Of a stretch of DNA of 64,000 bases, positions 45,153 through 53,454 are shown in pieces (the first letter of the stretch is position 1; the number at the start of each line of letters is the position of its first letter). Source of the DNA: Streptomyces caatingaensis (lineage in GTDB: Bacteria; Actinomycetota; Actinomycetes; Streptomycetales; Streptomycetaceae); NCBI RefSeq assembly GCF_001187435.1, contig NZ_LFXA01000018.1:186001-250000 (forward strand), in the 5' to 3' direction. A model generated the notes under the pieces. The model did not search any database. It saw only the letters and a list, made by a program, of their open reading frames with translations, and was not told the DNA's origin. The position numbers were made by a program, and so were the translations under genes.

Positions 45153-46178
45153 ATGAGGCCCGCGACGCGTGGCGCGCTCCGGCACGTGCTGACCCACCTG
45201 CTCACCCCGTTGCTGATGTGCGTCGGCATGGGGCTCGCCTACCTGGGCGCCTTCGCCCAGCCCGCCCCGCACGAGCTGCCCGTCGCGGTCGTCGGCTCCG
45301 GCCCGCGCGCGGAGCACCTGGCGGCGGCGATCGGCGAGAAGGCGGGCGACAAGCTGTCCGTCCGTACCGTGGCGGACCGGGACGCGGCCGTGCGGGCGCT
45401 GGAGCACCAGGACGTCTTCGGGGCGTACGTACCGGACCGGCGCGCGCCCGAACTGCTGGTCGCCACGGCCGGGTCGGACACCACCGCCTCGGCCGTGCAG
45501 AAGGTCTTCACCCCGGTCGCCGCGCGCCAGGGTGCCCCGATGAAGGTGACGGACGTCGTCCCGCCCGCCGGGCACGACCCGACCGGGCAGGGCATCTTCT
45601 TCCTGCTCGTCGCGCTGAGCATCGGCTCGTACGCCTCGGTCGCCGTGATCGGCGGGGCCGGCGGGGCGCTGCCGCTGCGGATACGGGCGGCGCTGGCCGC
45701 CGCGGTCTCGCTGGTGGTGAGCGTGATCGGGACGGTGCTGGCGGGCCCGGTCTTCCACCTGGTCGAGCACGACCTGTGGGGCACGTGGGGCCTGGCGTGG
45801 ATCTACTCGGCGGGCGTGCTGTTCGTCGGCACCGGGCTGCACACCTTCCTCAAGCGGTGGACGACGCTGGGCGTGATGGTGCTGTTCGTCATGCTGAACT
45901 TCACCAGCTCCGGCGGGGTCTTCCGGCCCGAGCTCCAGAACGGCTTCTTCAGGGCCCTGCACGGTTTCTGGAACGGCGCCGGCTTCGTGGAGGGCACGCG
46001 CAGCCTCGTCTACTTCGACGGGCACGGGCTCGGCGGGCACGTGGGCACGCTGCTGGCCTGGCTCGCGGCCGGCCTGGTGGTGCTGGGCGCCGCGTGGCTC
46101 GTGGAGCGGCGGGGACGCGTGGTGGCCGAGCGGGCCGCCGAGGCCGAGGAGGAGATGGAGGAGGCGGTCGGCGTCTGA
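45153..46178 (+). CDS. YhgE/Pip-like membrane protein, possible exporter
   Basis: A 341-residue membrane protein with one N-terminal span (about 15-35), an extracytoplasmic domain of about 110 residues and about five C-terminal spans (from 150 to 320), then an acidic cytoplasmic tail. The layout resembles DUF3533/YhgE-type ABC-2-like permeases, but there is no ATPase gene beside it. Divergence from a MarR regulator suggests a drug or envelope stress role. ATG 45153 follows GAGAGGGG; GTG 45147 is closer to that site and less likely. Confidence 0.75.
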   Translation: MRPATRGALRHVLTHLLTPLLMCVGMGLAYLGAFAQPAPHELPVAVVGSGPRAEHLAAAIGEKAGDKLSVRTVADRDAAVRALEHQDVFGAYVPDRRAPELLVATAGSDTTASAVQKVFTPVAARQGAPMKVTDVVPPAGHDPTGQGIFFLLVALSIGSYASVAVIGGAGGALPLRIRAALAAAVSLVVSVIGTVLAGPVFHLVEHDLWGTWGLAWIYSAGVLFVGTGLHTFLKRWTTLGVMVLFVMLNFTSSGGVFRPELQNGFFRALHGFWNGAGFVEGTRSLVYFDGHGLGGHVGTLLAWLAAGLVVLGAAWLVERRGRVVAERAAEAEEEMEEAVGV

Positions 46179-46225
46179 GCCCGGATCCGGACGGGGGCGG
46201 GCCGCGGAACTCGTACGCTGGGCGG

Positions 46226-47029
46226 GTGACGAATCCGGAGACCGAAGTTCCGTCGGAGCCCGGCACCGAACGGCTGGAACAGGCCGTGCGGACGGCCGAG
46301 CAGGCGCTGATCGAGTTCGAGATCGCCGTGGAGACCTTCCGGGTGGAGGTCGACAACTTCTCCCGCCTGCACCACCAGCGGCTCGGGCCCCTCTACGCAC
46401 GGCTGGAGGAGCTGGACGCGCTGATCGCCGAGGCCGTCGCGGCGCGCTCCGGCGATCCGGAGGACCTGCGCCGGGCCCAGGAGGCGCGCGCGCTGGTCCA
46501 GCCGATGCCCGGGGTGGAGGAGCTCTTCGGGGGCTGGCTGGACGCGGACGGGCTCCCGCCCGAGGCGTCGGCGATGCTCACCGGGCAGCCGGTCACCCCG
46601 CCGCGGCGGGTGCGGCCGGGGGACGGCGCCCGCAAGGCGTACCGCGAGCTGGTCCGCCTGGCCCACCCCGACCTCGCGCCGGACGAGGACGACCGGCGGC
46701 GCCGCGAGGCCTTCATGGTGCGCGTCAACGCCGCCTACGCGGCCGGGGACGAGGCGCTGCTGCGGGAACTGGCCGGCGAGTGGGCCGCCGGCCCCGCCCC
46801 CGAGCGGCGGCGGCCGGACCGCGCCGAGGAGCTCTACGCGCGGCTGGAGTGGCTGGCCCGGCGCAAGGAGATGCTCTCGGCCGTGGCCGCGGAGCTGGAG
46901 GCGTCCGCCATCGGCTCGATGATCAAGATGGCCCCGGAGGACCCGGACGGGCTGCTGGAGGAGGTCGCCGCCGGACTGCGCGCGCAGATCGCCGAGCGCG
47001 AGGCCCGGCTGGCGGGGCCGGCGGGGTAG
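46226..47029 (+). CDS. J-domain protein
   Basis: A 267-residue cytoplasmic protein with a predicted long helix (about 10-60) and a J-domain-like segment (about 140-180) containing KAYRELVRLAHPDLAPDEDD with the HPD motif that stimulates DnaK. The ends are helical and charged, and there are no other DnaJ domains. It may recruit DnaK to a specific client. The GTG start at 46226 follows GGGCGG. Adjacent genes give no function. Confidence 0.8.
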   Translation: MTNPETEVPSEPGTERLEQAVRTAEQALIEFEIAVETFRVEVDNFSRLHHQRLGPLYARLEELDALIAEAVAARSGDPEDLRRAQEARALVQPMPGVEELFGGWLDADGLPPEASAMLTGQPVTPPRRVRPGDGARKAYRELVRLAHPDLAPDEDDRRRREAFMVRVNAAYAAGDEALLRELAGEWAAGPAPERRRPDRAEELYARLEWLARRKEMLSAVAAELEASAIGSMIKMAPEDPDGLLEEVAAGLRAQIAEREARLAGPAG

Positions 47030-47072
47030 CGGGGCGGACCGGCGGCGGGCGGCTTCGGGTAGCGTCGGGGAC

Positions 47073-47420
47073 ATGACTTTCGGATCCCCTGTGCCCACGG
47101 TCAGCGTCGACGATCTCTCGGCGGGCGACCACCTGCTCGACGTGCGTGAGAAGGACGAGTGGGAGGCGGGCCACGCGGAGAGCGCGCTCCACGTGCCGAT
47201 GAGCGACTTCGTGGCGCGGTTCGGCGAGCTGTCGGACACCGTGGACGACGGGCGGCGGGTGAACGTGATCTGCCGCTCGGGCGGCCGGTCGGCCCAGGTG
47301 ACCGCGTACCTGCTCCAGCAGGGGATCGACGCGGCGAACGTCGCCGGCGGCATGGAGGCGTGGGCCGCGGCGGGACGGCCGGTGGTCGACGGGAACGGCG
47401 CGCCCGGCTCGGTGATCTGA
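47073..47420 (+). CDS. Single-domain rhodanese
   Basis: A 115-residue rhodanese domain that carries sulfur on its cysteine. The active-site loop is ICRSGGRSA near residues 66-74, and LLDVREKDEWEAGH near 21-34 is the family CH2A motif. The single-domain length matches GlpE-like proteins. The physiological sulfur acceptor is not known. It lies convergent to paaE. Confidence 0.94.
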   Translation: MTFGSPVPTVSVDDLSAGDHLLDVREKDEWEAGHAESALHVPMSDFVARFGELSDTVDDGRRVNVICRSGGRSAQVTAYLLQQGIDAANVAGGMEAWAAAGRPVVDGNGAPGSVI

Positions 47421-47439
47421 CCCCCGGCCTCCCCGACCC

Positions 47440-48522
47440 CTAGCGGTCGAAGTCGAGTTCGACCCGCTCCGTCGTGGGGTGCGACTGGCACGCCAGGACG
47501 TAGCCGGACGCCAACTCCTCTTCCTCCAGGGCGTAGTTGCGGTCCATGCGGACCTCGCCCGACACCAGGAACGCCCGGCACGTGCCGCAGACGCCGCCCT
47601 TGCAGGCGTACGGCGCGTCCGGGCGGTTGCGCAGGACCGTCTCCAGCAGGGGCTCGCCGTCCTGGACGGGCCAGGTGCCGCCGCGGCCGTGGAGGGTCGC
47701 GGAGAGCGTGCTGTGCGCCGGGGACGCGGCGGCCGGACGGCGCGGCGCGGGGGCGTCCTCGACATGGAAGATCTCCTCGTGGATCCGCCCGCGGGCCACG
47801 CCCAGCCCGCGCAGGGCCCGTTCGGCGCCCATGACCAGGCCGTGCGGGCCGCACAGGAACCAGCCGTCCACCGCCTCCACCGGGAGCAGCGCCGGCAGCA
47901 GGGCGGTCAGCCGCTCCTCGTCGAGGCGGCCGGAGGCCGGACCGGCCTGCTGCTCCTCGCGGGAGAGGGTCTGGACGACCTGGAGGCGGTCCGGGTAGCG
48001 GTCCTTGAGGTCGGCGACCTCCTCCAGGAACATCGTGGACGCCGTCGTGCGGTCGCTGCGCAGCAGCGTGAACCGGGCCGCCGGCTCGCGGGCGAGCAGG
48101 GTGCCGGCGATGCACAGGACGGGGGTGATGCCGCTGCCGCCCACGATCGCGGCGAAGTGCCCGGGGCGCGGCTCCAGGACGAAGCGGCCGGCCGGCGTCA
48201 TCACGTCGAGCACGTCGCCGACGGCCAGTTCCTTGAAGGCGTAGGTCGAGAACGCCCCGCCCTCCACCAGCCGGACGCCCACGCGCAGCGTCCGCGGCCC
48301 GCCGTCGCCGGGTGCCGGCGCCTGCCCGCAGACGGAGTAGGTGCGGCGCACCTCGGTGCCCTCGGCCCGGTGCCGCAGTGTCAGGTGCTGGCCCGGCGCG
48401 TGGCGGAACTCCTCGCGCAGCTCCTCGGGCACCTCGAAGGTGAGGGCGACCGCGTCGTCGGTGAGCGGGTCGACGGCGGCGATCCGCAGGGGGTGGAAGA
48501 CGCCGGGGCGGGCCGCGGCCAT
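47440..48522 (-). CDS. paaE: Phenylacetyl-CoA epoxidase reductase subunit PaaE
   Basis: A 360-residue electron-transfer subunit of the PaaABCE epoxidase, which passes electrons from NADPH to the di-iron centre. It has an FAD-binding part (RRTYSVCGQ), an NAD(P)-binding part and a C-terminal plant-type 2Fe-2S ferredoxin domain with CKGGVCGTC and a distal C in YVLACQ. I chose ATG 48522, which overlaps the paaD stop (TGATG) and has AAGGAG five bases upstream; a GTG at 48525 is immediately before. Confidence 0.95.
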   Translation of the reverse strand: MAAARPGVFHPLRIAAVDPLTDDAVALTFEVPEELREEFRHAPGQHLTLRHRAEGTEVRRTYSVCGQAPAPGDGGPRTLRVGVRLVEGGAFSTYAFKELAVGDVLDVMTPAGRFVLEPRPGHFAAIVGGSGITPVLCIAGTLLAREPAARFTLLRSDRTTASTMFLEEVADLKDRYPDRLQVVQTLSREEQQAGPASGRLDEERLTALLPALLPVEAVDGWFLCGPHGLVMGAERALRGLGVARGRIHEEIFHVEDAPAPRRPAAASPAHSTLSATLHGRGGTWPVQDGEPLLETVLRNRPDAPYACKGGVCGTCRAFLVSGEVRMDRNYALEEEELASGYVLACQSHPTTERVELDFDR

Positions 48523-49061
48523 CACAACTCCTTGAAGTGGTCGAACGGTTCGCGGCAGACCGAGCAGCGGCGCAGGGCCTTGCAGGCCGTGGAGGAGAAA
48601 CGGCTGAGGAGCGTGGTGTCGGCCGAGCCGCAGTGCGGGCAGCGCACCGGCTCCGCCGGGGCCGGGGCGCCGGCGTGCCGGGTGGGGCCCAGCTCCACGG
48701 CGACCGGGCCGCCGGCCCGGTGGCCGGGGCGGGGCGGGGCGATGCCGGACGCGGCCAGCTTCCGGCGTCCCTCGGCCGTGATGTCGTCGGTGGACCAGGC
48801 GGGGGAGAGCACGGTGCGCACCGACACCTCGGCCTGCCCGTGCTCGCGCAGGACGCGCTCGACGTCGGCGGACATGGCCTCGACGGCGGGGCAGCCGGTG
48901 TAGGTGGGGGTGAGCTCGACCTCGACGCGGCCGGGGCCGGTGACGCGGACGTCGCGCAGCACGCCGAGCTCGGCGAGCGTGATCATGGGCAGTTCGGGGT
49001 CGGGGACGGAGCCCGCCAGCGCGCGGAGGCGTTCCTCCAAGGGGGTCGGGGTGGTCACCAT
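48522..49061 (-). CDS. paaD: PaaD, DUF59-type assembly factor
   Basis: A 179-residue PaaD protein with a DUF59 (MIP18) domain (about 8-100) containing YTGCPAVEAM and a C-terminal zinc-ribbon-like segment CPHCGS-CxxC near 142-165. It is thought to help mature the iron-sulfur centre of the epoxidase. The ATG overlaps the 3' end of paaC by seven bases. It is longer than minimal PaaD homologues because of the zinc ribbon, which is usual in this family. Confidence 0.93.
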   Translation of the reverse strand: MVTTPTPLEERLRALAGSVPDPELPMITLAELGVLRDVRVTGPGRVEVELTPTYTGCPAVEAMSADVERVLREHGQAEVSVRTVLSPAWSTDDITAEGRRKLAASGIAPPRPGHRAGGPVAVELGPTRHAGAPAPAEPVRCPHCGSADTTLLSRFSSTACKALRRCSVCREPFDHFKEL

Positions 49062-49786
49062 GTCGCCCCCGGGTGGCTGCGGTGGAGGTGCTGCATCTCG
49101 GCGAGCATGCGGCCGAAGGGCTCGGTGTGGACGCCCTGGCGGCCGGCGCCCGCCGCCCAGGCGGCCGACTGCGGCCCGGTGGGCACCGCGAGCGTCGCCC
49201 GCTCCAGTACGTCCGTGACCCGCTCCGTCCACGTGGCGCGCAGCGCCTGCCAGTCGATCTCCGGGAGGCCCTCGACCGGCTGGAACAGCTCGCCGGTGAA
49301 GCGCCACAGGCCCTCCACGGCGCGCCGCATCCGCTCGTGGCTCTCGGCCGTGCCGTCGCCGAGCCGCAGCGTCCACTGCTCGGCGTGGTCCCGGTGGTAG
49401 GCGGTCTCCTTGACGGCCTTGGCGGCGAGCGGGGTGAACGGGCCGTCGGCCCCGGCGAGTTGGCCGTACAGCGCGTGCTGGTAGGTGGAGAAGAGGAGCT
49501 GGCGGGCGACGGTGGCGGCGAAGTCCTCGCAGGGCTGCTCGACGAGCTGGACGTTGCGGAAGGCGCGCTCGTCGCGCAGGTAGGCCAGCTCGTCCTCGTC
49601 GCCCACGAGGGAGAGCAGGGCGCGGGCCTGGCCGAGCAGGTCCAGCGCGATGTTGGCGAGGGCGACCTCCTCCTCCAGGACGGGGGCGCGGCCGGCCCAC
49701 TCCCCCAGCCGGTGCGACAGGATCAGGGCGTCGTCACCGAGCGCCAGGGCGGCGGCGTGCGCGGGGCTCATGGACGCGGGGGTCAC
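49055..49786 (-). CDS. paaC: Phenylacetyl-CoA epoxidase structural subunit PaaC
   Basis: A 243-residue ferritin-like subunit that forms a complex with PaaA and helps hold it together. The sequence includes ALNxLGxARAL-like LDLLGQARALL and the conserved KAVKETAYHRDHAEQW. The di-iron residues are partly degenerate compared with PaaA, as known for PaaC. GTG 49786 overlaps the paaB stop by four bases; ATG 49771 is the alternative start. Confidence 0.95.
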   Translation of the reverse strand: MTPASMSPAHAAALALGDDALILSHRLGEWAGRAPVLEEEVALANIALDLLGQARALLSLVGDEDELAYLRDERAFRNVQLVEQPCEDFAATVARQLLFSTYQHALYGQLAGADGPFTPLAAKAVKETAYHRDHAEQWTLRLGDGTAESHERMRRAVEGLWRFTGELFQPVEGLPEIDWQALRATWTERVTDVLERATLAVPTGPQSAAWAAGAGRQGVHTEPFGRMLAEMQHLHRSHPGATW

Positions 49787-50070
49787 AGGTGACGCACCCC
49801 TTCGGGGATCTCGTAGAAGGTGGGGTGGCGGTACGCCTTGTCGGCGGCGGGCCCGAAGAACGGATCCTTCTCGTCCGGGGACGAGGCGGTGATCGCCGCC
49901 GAGGGCACCACCCAGAGGGAGACGCCCTCGGAGCGCCGGGTGTAGAGGTCGCGGGCGTTGCGCAGGGCCAGTTCGGCGTCCGGGGCGTGGAGGCTGCCGG
50001 CGTGGGTGTGCGCGAGGCCGCGCCTGCTGCGTACGAAGACCTCCCACAACGGCCAGTCGGTGGTGCTCAC
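49783..50070 (-). CDS. paaB: Phenylacetyl-CoA epoxidase subunit PaaB
   Basis: A 95-residue PaaB, a small subunit needed for activity. It reads WPLWEVFVRSRRGLAHTHAGSLHA and SLWVVPS, which is the family pattern. The GTG start overlaps paaA by four bases and the stop overlaps paaC by four, so the subunits are made in fixed ratio. Confidence 0.95.
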   Translation of the reverse strand: MSTTDWPLWEVFVRSRRGLAHTHAGSLHAPDAELALRNARDLYTRRSEGVSLWVVPSAAITASSPDEKDPFFGPAADKAYRHPTFYEIPEGVRHL

Positions 50071-51050
50071 TTGGCTGCCTCCTCGGGCTCGGCTCCGGTG
50101 TGCTTCGCGGCGTACGCCAGGGCCGCCTCGCGGACCCAGGCGCCGTCCTCGTGGGCCTTGCGGCGGCGGGCCAGACGCTGCTCGTTGCACGGGCCGTTGC
50201 CGCGGAGGACCTGGTGGAACTCGTCCCAGTCGATGGGGCCGAAGTCGTAGTGGCCGCGCTCCTCGTTCCACCGGAGGCAGGGGTCGGGGAGGGTGAGGCC
50301 GAGGGACTCGGCCTGCGGGACGCAGATGTCGACGAAGCGCTGGCGCAGTTCGTCGTTGGAGTGGCGCTTGATCTTCCAGGCCATCGACTGGGCGGAGTGC
50401 GCGGACGCGTCGTCCGGCGGGCCGAACATCATCAGGGAGGGCCACCACCAGCGGTCGACGGCGTCCTGGGCCATCGCGTGCTGGGCCCCGGTGCCCCGGC
50501 TGAGGGCGAGCAGCAGCTCGTAGCCCTGGCGCTGGTGGAAGGACTCCTCCTTGCAGACGCGGACCATGGCCCGCGCGTACGGCCCGTAGGAGCAGCGGCA
50601 CAGCGGGACCTGGTTGGTGATCGCCGCGCCGTCCACGAGCCAGCCGATGGCGCCGACGTCGGCCCAGGTCAGGGTGGGGTAGTTGAAGATCGAGGAGTAT
50701 TTCTGGCGGCCGGAGTGGAGCTTGTCGAGCAGCTCGTCGCGGCCGACGCCCAGGGTCTCGGCGGCGCTGTAGAGGTAGAGGCCGTGACCGGCCTCGTCCT
50801 GCACCTTGGCCATGAGGATGGCCTTGCGGCGCAGCGAGGGGGCCCGGGTGATCCAGTTGGCCTCGGGCTGCATGCCGATGATCTCGGAGTGGGCGTGCTG
50901 GGCCATCTGCCGCACGAGGGTGGCGCGGTAGGCGTCCGGCATCCAGTCGCGCGGCTCGATGCGCTCGTCGGCGGCGACCGCCGCCTCGAACGCGGCCTCC
51001 AGGGCCGGCGCGTCCCTCGTCTCCACCGTCTCCGGTGCTGCCGCCGTCAT
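50067..51050 (-). CDS. paaA: Phenylacetyl-CoA epoxidase catalytic subunit PaaA
   Basis: A 327-residue di-iron oxygenase that converts phenylacetyl-CoA to the ring epoxide, the key step of aerobic phenylacetate breakdown. Di-iron ligands are visible in KVQDEAGHGLYLY (ExxH) and VCKEESFHQRQG (ExxH). ATG 51050 has GGAGGGGG six bases upstream. It is the first gene of paaABCDE. An 18-bp dyad about 70 bases before the start is identical to one in front of paaH. Confidence 0.96.
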   Translation of the reverse strand: MTAAAPETVETRDAPALEAAFEAAVAADERIEPRDWMPDAYRATLVRQMAQHAHSEIIGMQPEANWITRAPSLRRKAILMAKVQDEAGHGLYLYSAAETLGVGRDELLDKLHSGRQKYSSIFNYPTLTWADVGAIGWLVDGAAITNQVPLCRCSYGPYARAMVRVCKEESFHQRQGYELLLALSRGTGAQHAMAQDAVDRWWWPSLMMFGPPDDASAHSAQSMAWKIKRHSNDELRQRFVDICVPQAESLGLTLPDPCLRWNEERGHYDFGPIDWDEFHQVLRGNGPCNEQRLARRRKAHEDGAWVREAALAYAAKHTGAEPEEAAK

Positions 51051-51115
51051 GCGATGCCCCCTCCGGTGAGGTCCGGTGCGACCGGGGCGGGCTCCCCGCG
51101 GCTCCGGGCAACCGA

Positions 51116-51133
51116 CCGACCGATCGTTCGGTT
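51116..51133. promoter_or_regulatory. TetR/PaaR-type operator of paaABCDE
   Basis: CCGACCGATCGTTCGGTT contains the palindromic core ACCGATCGTTCGGT (ACCGNNCGNNCGGT). The identical 18-mer occurs inverted upstream of paaH (56449-56466). Its place in the paaA promoter suggests repression by the TetR encoded at 58037. Confidence 0.8.
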
Positions 51134-51167
51134 CAATGGTGAGGGGGCCCCGGGGAGGTGTCAAGCC

Positions 51168-51190
51168 TGTGGATAACCGGCTGTGGACAA
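51168..51190. other. DnaA-box pair outside oriC
   Basis: TGTGGATAA (51168-51176) and TGTGGACAA (51182-51190) are two perfect DnaA boxes in the same direction, five bases apart, in the paaA-DUF5819 gap. Confidence 0.75.
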
Positions 51191-51348
51191 CCGCCCGCGG
51201 AGGGCGGGCATGGCGCGTGCCACAGCGGGATCGGGTCCAACGGCCGCTGCGCCGCCGGGTCCGCCTCGGTACCGTTCGCATGCGGCCGCGCCTTCTTCGG
51301 CGCCGGCCCGGACATGGCACACGGACGACGACGGCGAAGCGGGGCCCG

Positions 51349-52032
51349 ATGGATACGGACGACGGACGCGAGCGGGAAGCAGAGGCGGGGAACGCCGCGC
51401 CCGTGGCGCTGTCCCGGCCCGCGCGCTGGATCGTCGCGCTGGGCGCCCTGGCCGTCGCCCTCGCCGCCGGCACCCACCTGCTGATCATGTTTCTGCATGT
51501 GGCGCCGCCGAACACGGTCAGCAAGCAGCACGCGGCGACCATAGGTGACTACGTCCTGCCCGAGTACGAGCAGAACTGGAAGTTCTTCGCCCCCAACCCG
51601 CTCCAGCAGAACATCGCCGTCCAGGTCCGCGCCCAGGTGACGCGCCCCGACGGCGAGGTCCAGGTGACGCCCTGGACCGATCTCTCCGCCCAGGACGGTG
51701 CCGCCATCCTCCACAACCCCCTCCCCAGCCACGCGCAGCAGAACCAGCTGCGCCGCGCCTGGGACTTCTACGGCAACACGCACGACGACCGGGGGCGCTC
51801 CACGGGCCTGCGCGGCGACCTCGCCGAGGACTACCTGCGGCGGCTCGCCGTCTCCCGGCTCAACCTGGACCGCGACGGCACCCGGCTGCACCGCGTCCAG
51901 CTCCGCTCCGTGACCACGAGCGTCGCGCCGCCGGCGTGGGCCGGGCAGCAGCCGCCCGCCAAGCCGGTCCACCGCGAGCTGGACTGGTGGCGGGTCACCC
52001 CCTCCGACCTGGGCGTGGTGAGGTCCTGGTGA
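51349..52032 (+). CDS. DUF5819 membrane-anchored protein
   Basis: A 227-residue protein with one N-terminal membrane span (about 28-48) and an extracytoplasmic domain (about 60-227) of the DUF5819 family, with conserved QNWKFFAPNPLQQN and WDFYGNTHDD. ATG 51349 follows GAAGCGGGG. The stop overlaps the next gene by four bases, and the pair is transcribed together. DUF5819 proteins are commonly paired with HTTM membrane proteins in actinobacteria; their function is unknown. Confidence 0.82.
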   Translation: MDTDDGREREAEAGNAAPVALSRPARWIVALGALAVALAAGTHLLIMFLHVAPPNTVSKQHAATIGDYVLPEYEQNWKFFAPNPLQQNIAVQVRAQVTRPDGEVQVTPWTDLSAQDGAAILHNPLPSHAQQNQLRRAWDFYGNTHDDRGRSTGLRGDLAEDYLRRLAVSRLNLDRDGTRLHRVQLRSVTTSVAPPAWAGQQPPAKPVHRELDWWRVTPSDLGVVRSW

Positions 52033-53402
52033 GCGTCGCCACCTGGCGCGGGTCCTGCGCCGCCGCCTTCGCCCGGGTCACCTCGGCCTCCCTCGGTCCG
52101 TACCAGACGGCCGCGATCCGCATCGGCCTCTCCTTCACCTGGCTGTTCTTCCTGGTGCGCGAGTGGTTCAACAGCCAGGAGCTGTACGGGCCGGACGCGC
52201 CCTGGAGCTGGGAGCTGGCCCGGCGGCTGATCGCCGACAACCACGCGTTCACCGTGCTCGTGTGGTCCGGCGCGGGCTGGTGGTTCAAGCTCGTCTATCT
52301 CTTCGCCATGGTCTCCGCCCTGCTGTTCATGCTCGGCTGGCGGACGCGGACCACGTCCGTGCTCTACATGATCGGCGTGCTGTCGCTGCAGAACCGCAGC
52401 GTCTTCGTCGGGGACGGCGGCGACAACGTCCTCCATCTCATGGCGATCTACACCGTGTTCACCCGGTGCGGTGAGGTGTGGTCGCTGGACGCGCGGCGGG
52501 CGGCGCGCCGGGGGGCGGCCGCGCGGCGGGGCGCGGCGGGCCGGGGGGCGGAGGGCCGGAGTGCGGCGGCCCGGGGGGCGGCCGGCGACCCGCGGCGGGA
52601 CGTGACCGGGATCGTGCTCTGGGCCGTCTGCGGGGCCGGGCTCCTCGCCGCGACCCTCCTCGCCGACCCCGCGCTGACGTGGACGGACCACGGGCCCGTG
52701 CCCGGCGTCGGCTGGGCCGCCGCGCTGTGGGCGGTGTGGCTGCTGCACGGGGTGTGGTGGCTGGTGCGGGTGCGGGGGGCCGCGCTCGCCGGGGGGCAGG
52801 TGCGGGCCGTTCTGGCCGCGTTCGGTCATCTCCTGCACAATGCCGCCCTGTTGGTGATCATGGGTGAGGTCTGTCTGATCTACGGCGCGGCCGGCTGGTA
52901 CAAGATCCAGGGGTCGCTCTGGCAGGACGGCACCGCGCTCTACTACCCCCTGCACCTCGACTACTTCTCGCCCTGGCCCGCGCTGTCGCACGCGCTGGCG
53001 GCGAGTGGCGTCGTGGTGCTGCTGCTCAGCTACGGGACGGTGGCCGCGCAGGCGGCCTTCCCCTTCACGCTGCTCAACCGCCGGGTGAAGAACGTGCTGT
53101 TGGTGCTGATGATGTTCGAGCACCTCGGTATCGCGGTGCTGTTGGGGCTGCCGTTCTTCTCGCTGGTGATGATCTTCGTCGATGCGGTGTTCCTGCCGAC
53201 GTCCTGGCTGCGGCGGGGCGGGGAGCTCGTGGCGGGGCGGGCGCGGTGGGTCGCGGAGCGGGTGCCGGTGGGGGTGCCGGGGCAGCGGGGGGTGGGCGGT
53301 GCCGATGCCGATGCCGGTGCCAATGCCGGTACCGGTGCCGCTTCCGACGCCGGTCCCGATCCCGGTCGTGGTCCTGGTCGTGATCGGGTGCGGGCCGGCT
53401 GA
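52029..53402 (+). CDS. HTTM-domain membrane protein
   Basis: A 457-residue HTTM (vitamin K-dependent carboxylase-like) protein with about eight membrane spans and the family segments SFTWLFFLVREWFN, FVGDGGDNVLHLMAIY and YGAAGWYKIQGSLWQDG. Between spans a 40-residue Arg/Ala/Gly-rich loop (about 158-195) is low-complexity. The C-terminal 35 residues are Gly/Ala/Asp-rich, from short tandem repeats in the DNA. HTTM proteins are related to gamma-glutamyl carboxylase but usually lack known substrates. The GTG overlaps the DUF5819 stop. Confidence 0.84.
   Translation: MSVATWRGSCAAAFARVTSASLGPYQTAAIRIGLSFTWLFFLVREWFNSQELYGPDAPWSWELARRLIADNHAFTVLVWSGAGWWFKLVYLFAMVSALLFMLGWRTRTTSVLYMIGVLSLQNRSVFVGDGGDNVLHLMAIYTVFTRCGEVWSLDARRAARRGAAARRGAAGRGAEGRSAAARGAAGDPRRDVTGIVLWAVCGAGLLAATLLADPALTWTDHGPVPGVGWAAALWAVWLLHGVWWLVRVRGAALAGGQVRAVLAAFGHLLHNAALLVIMGEVCLIYGAAGWYKIQGSLWQDGTALYYPLHLDYFSPWPALSHALAASGVVVLLLSYGTVAAQAAFPFTLLNRRVKNVLLVLMMFEHLGIAVLLGLPFFSLVMIFVDAVFLPTSWLRRGGELVAGRARWVAERVPVGVPGQRGVGGADADAGANAGTGAASDAGPDPGRGPGRDRVRAG
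53290..53395 (+). repeat. Short tandem repeats in HTTM gene end
   Basis: A run of 6-base units close to GCCGAT/GCCGGT/GTCCCG, repeated about fifteen times. It encodes the Gly/Ala/Asp-rich tail of the HTTM protein and may vary in length. Confidence 0.7.
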
Positions 53403-53454
53403 CGGCCGGCTGACGGCCGGGTCTCTGCCCAGGTCAGAGGCTTAGGGTGGGGGC

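Larger units (their letters stand above)
51051..51348. other. paaA-DUF5819 intergenic region
   Basis: A 298-base gap between divergent genes. From left to right it holds the paaA ribosome site, the 18-bp palindromic operator, a pair of DnaA boxes and then about 160 bases with no recognised feature. The paaA promoter is probably at the operator, with TTGAAC (complement of 51131-51136) as a -35 candidate. Confidence 0.65.
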
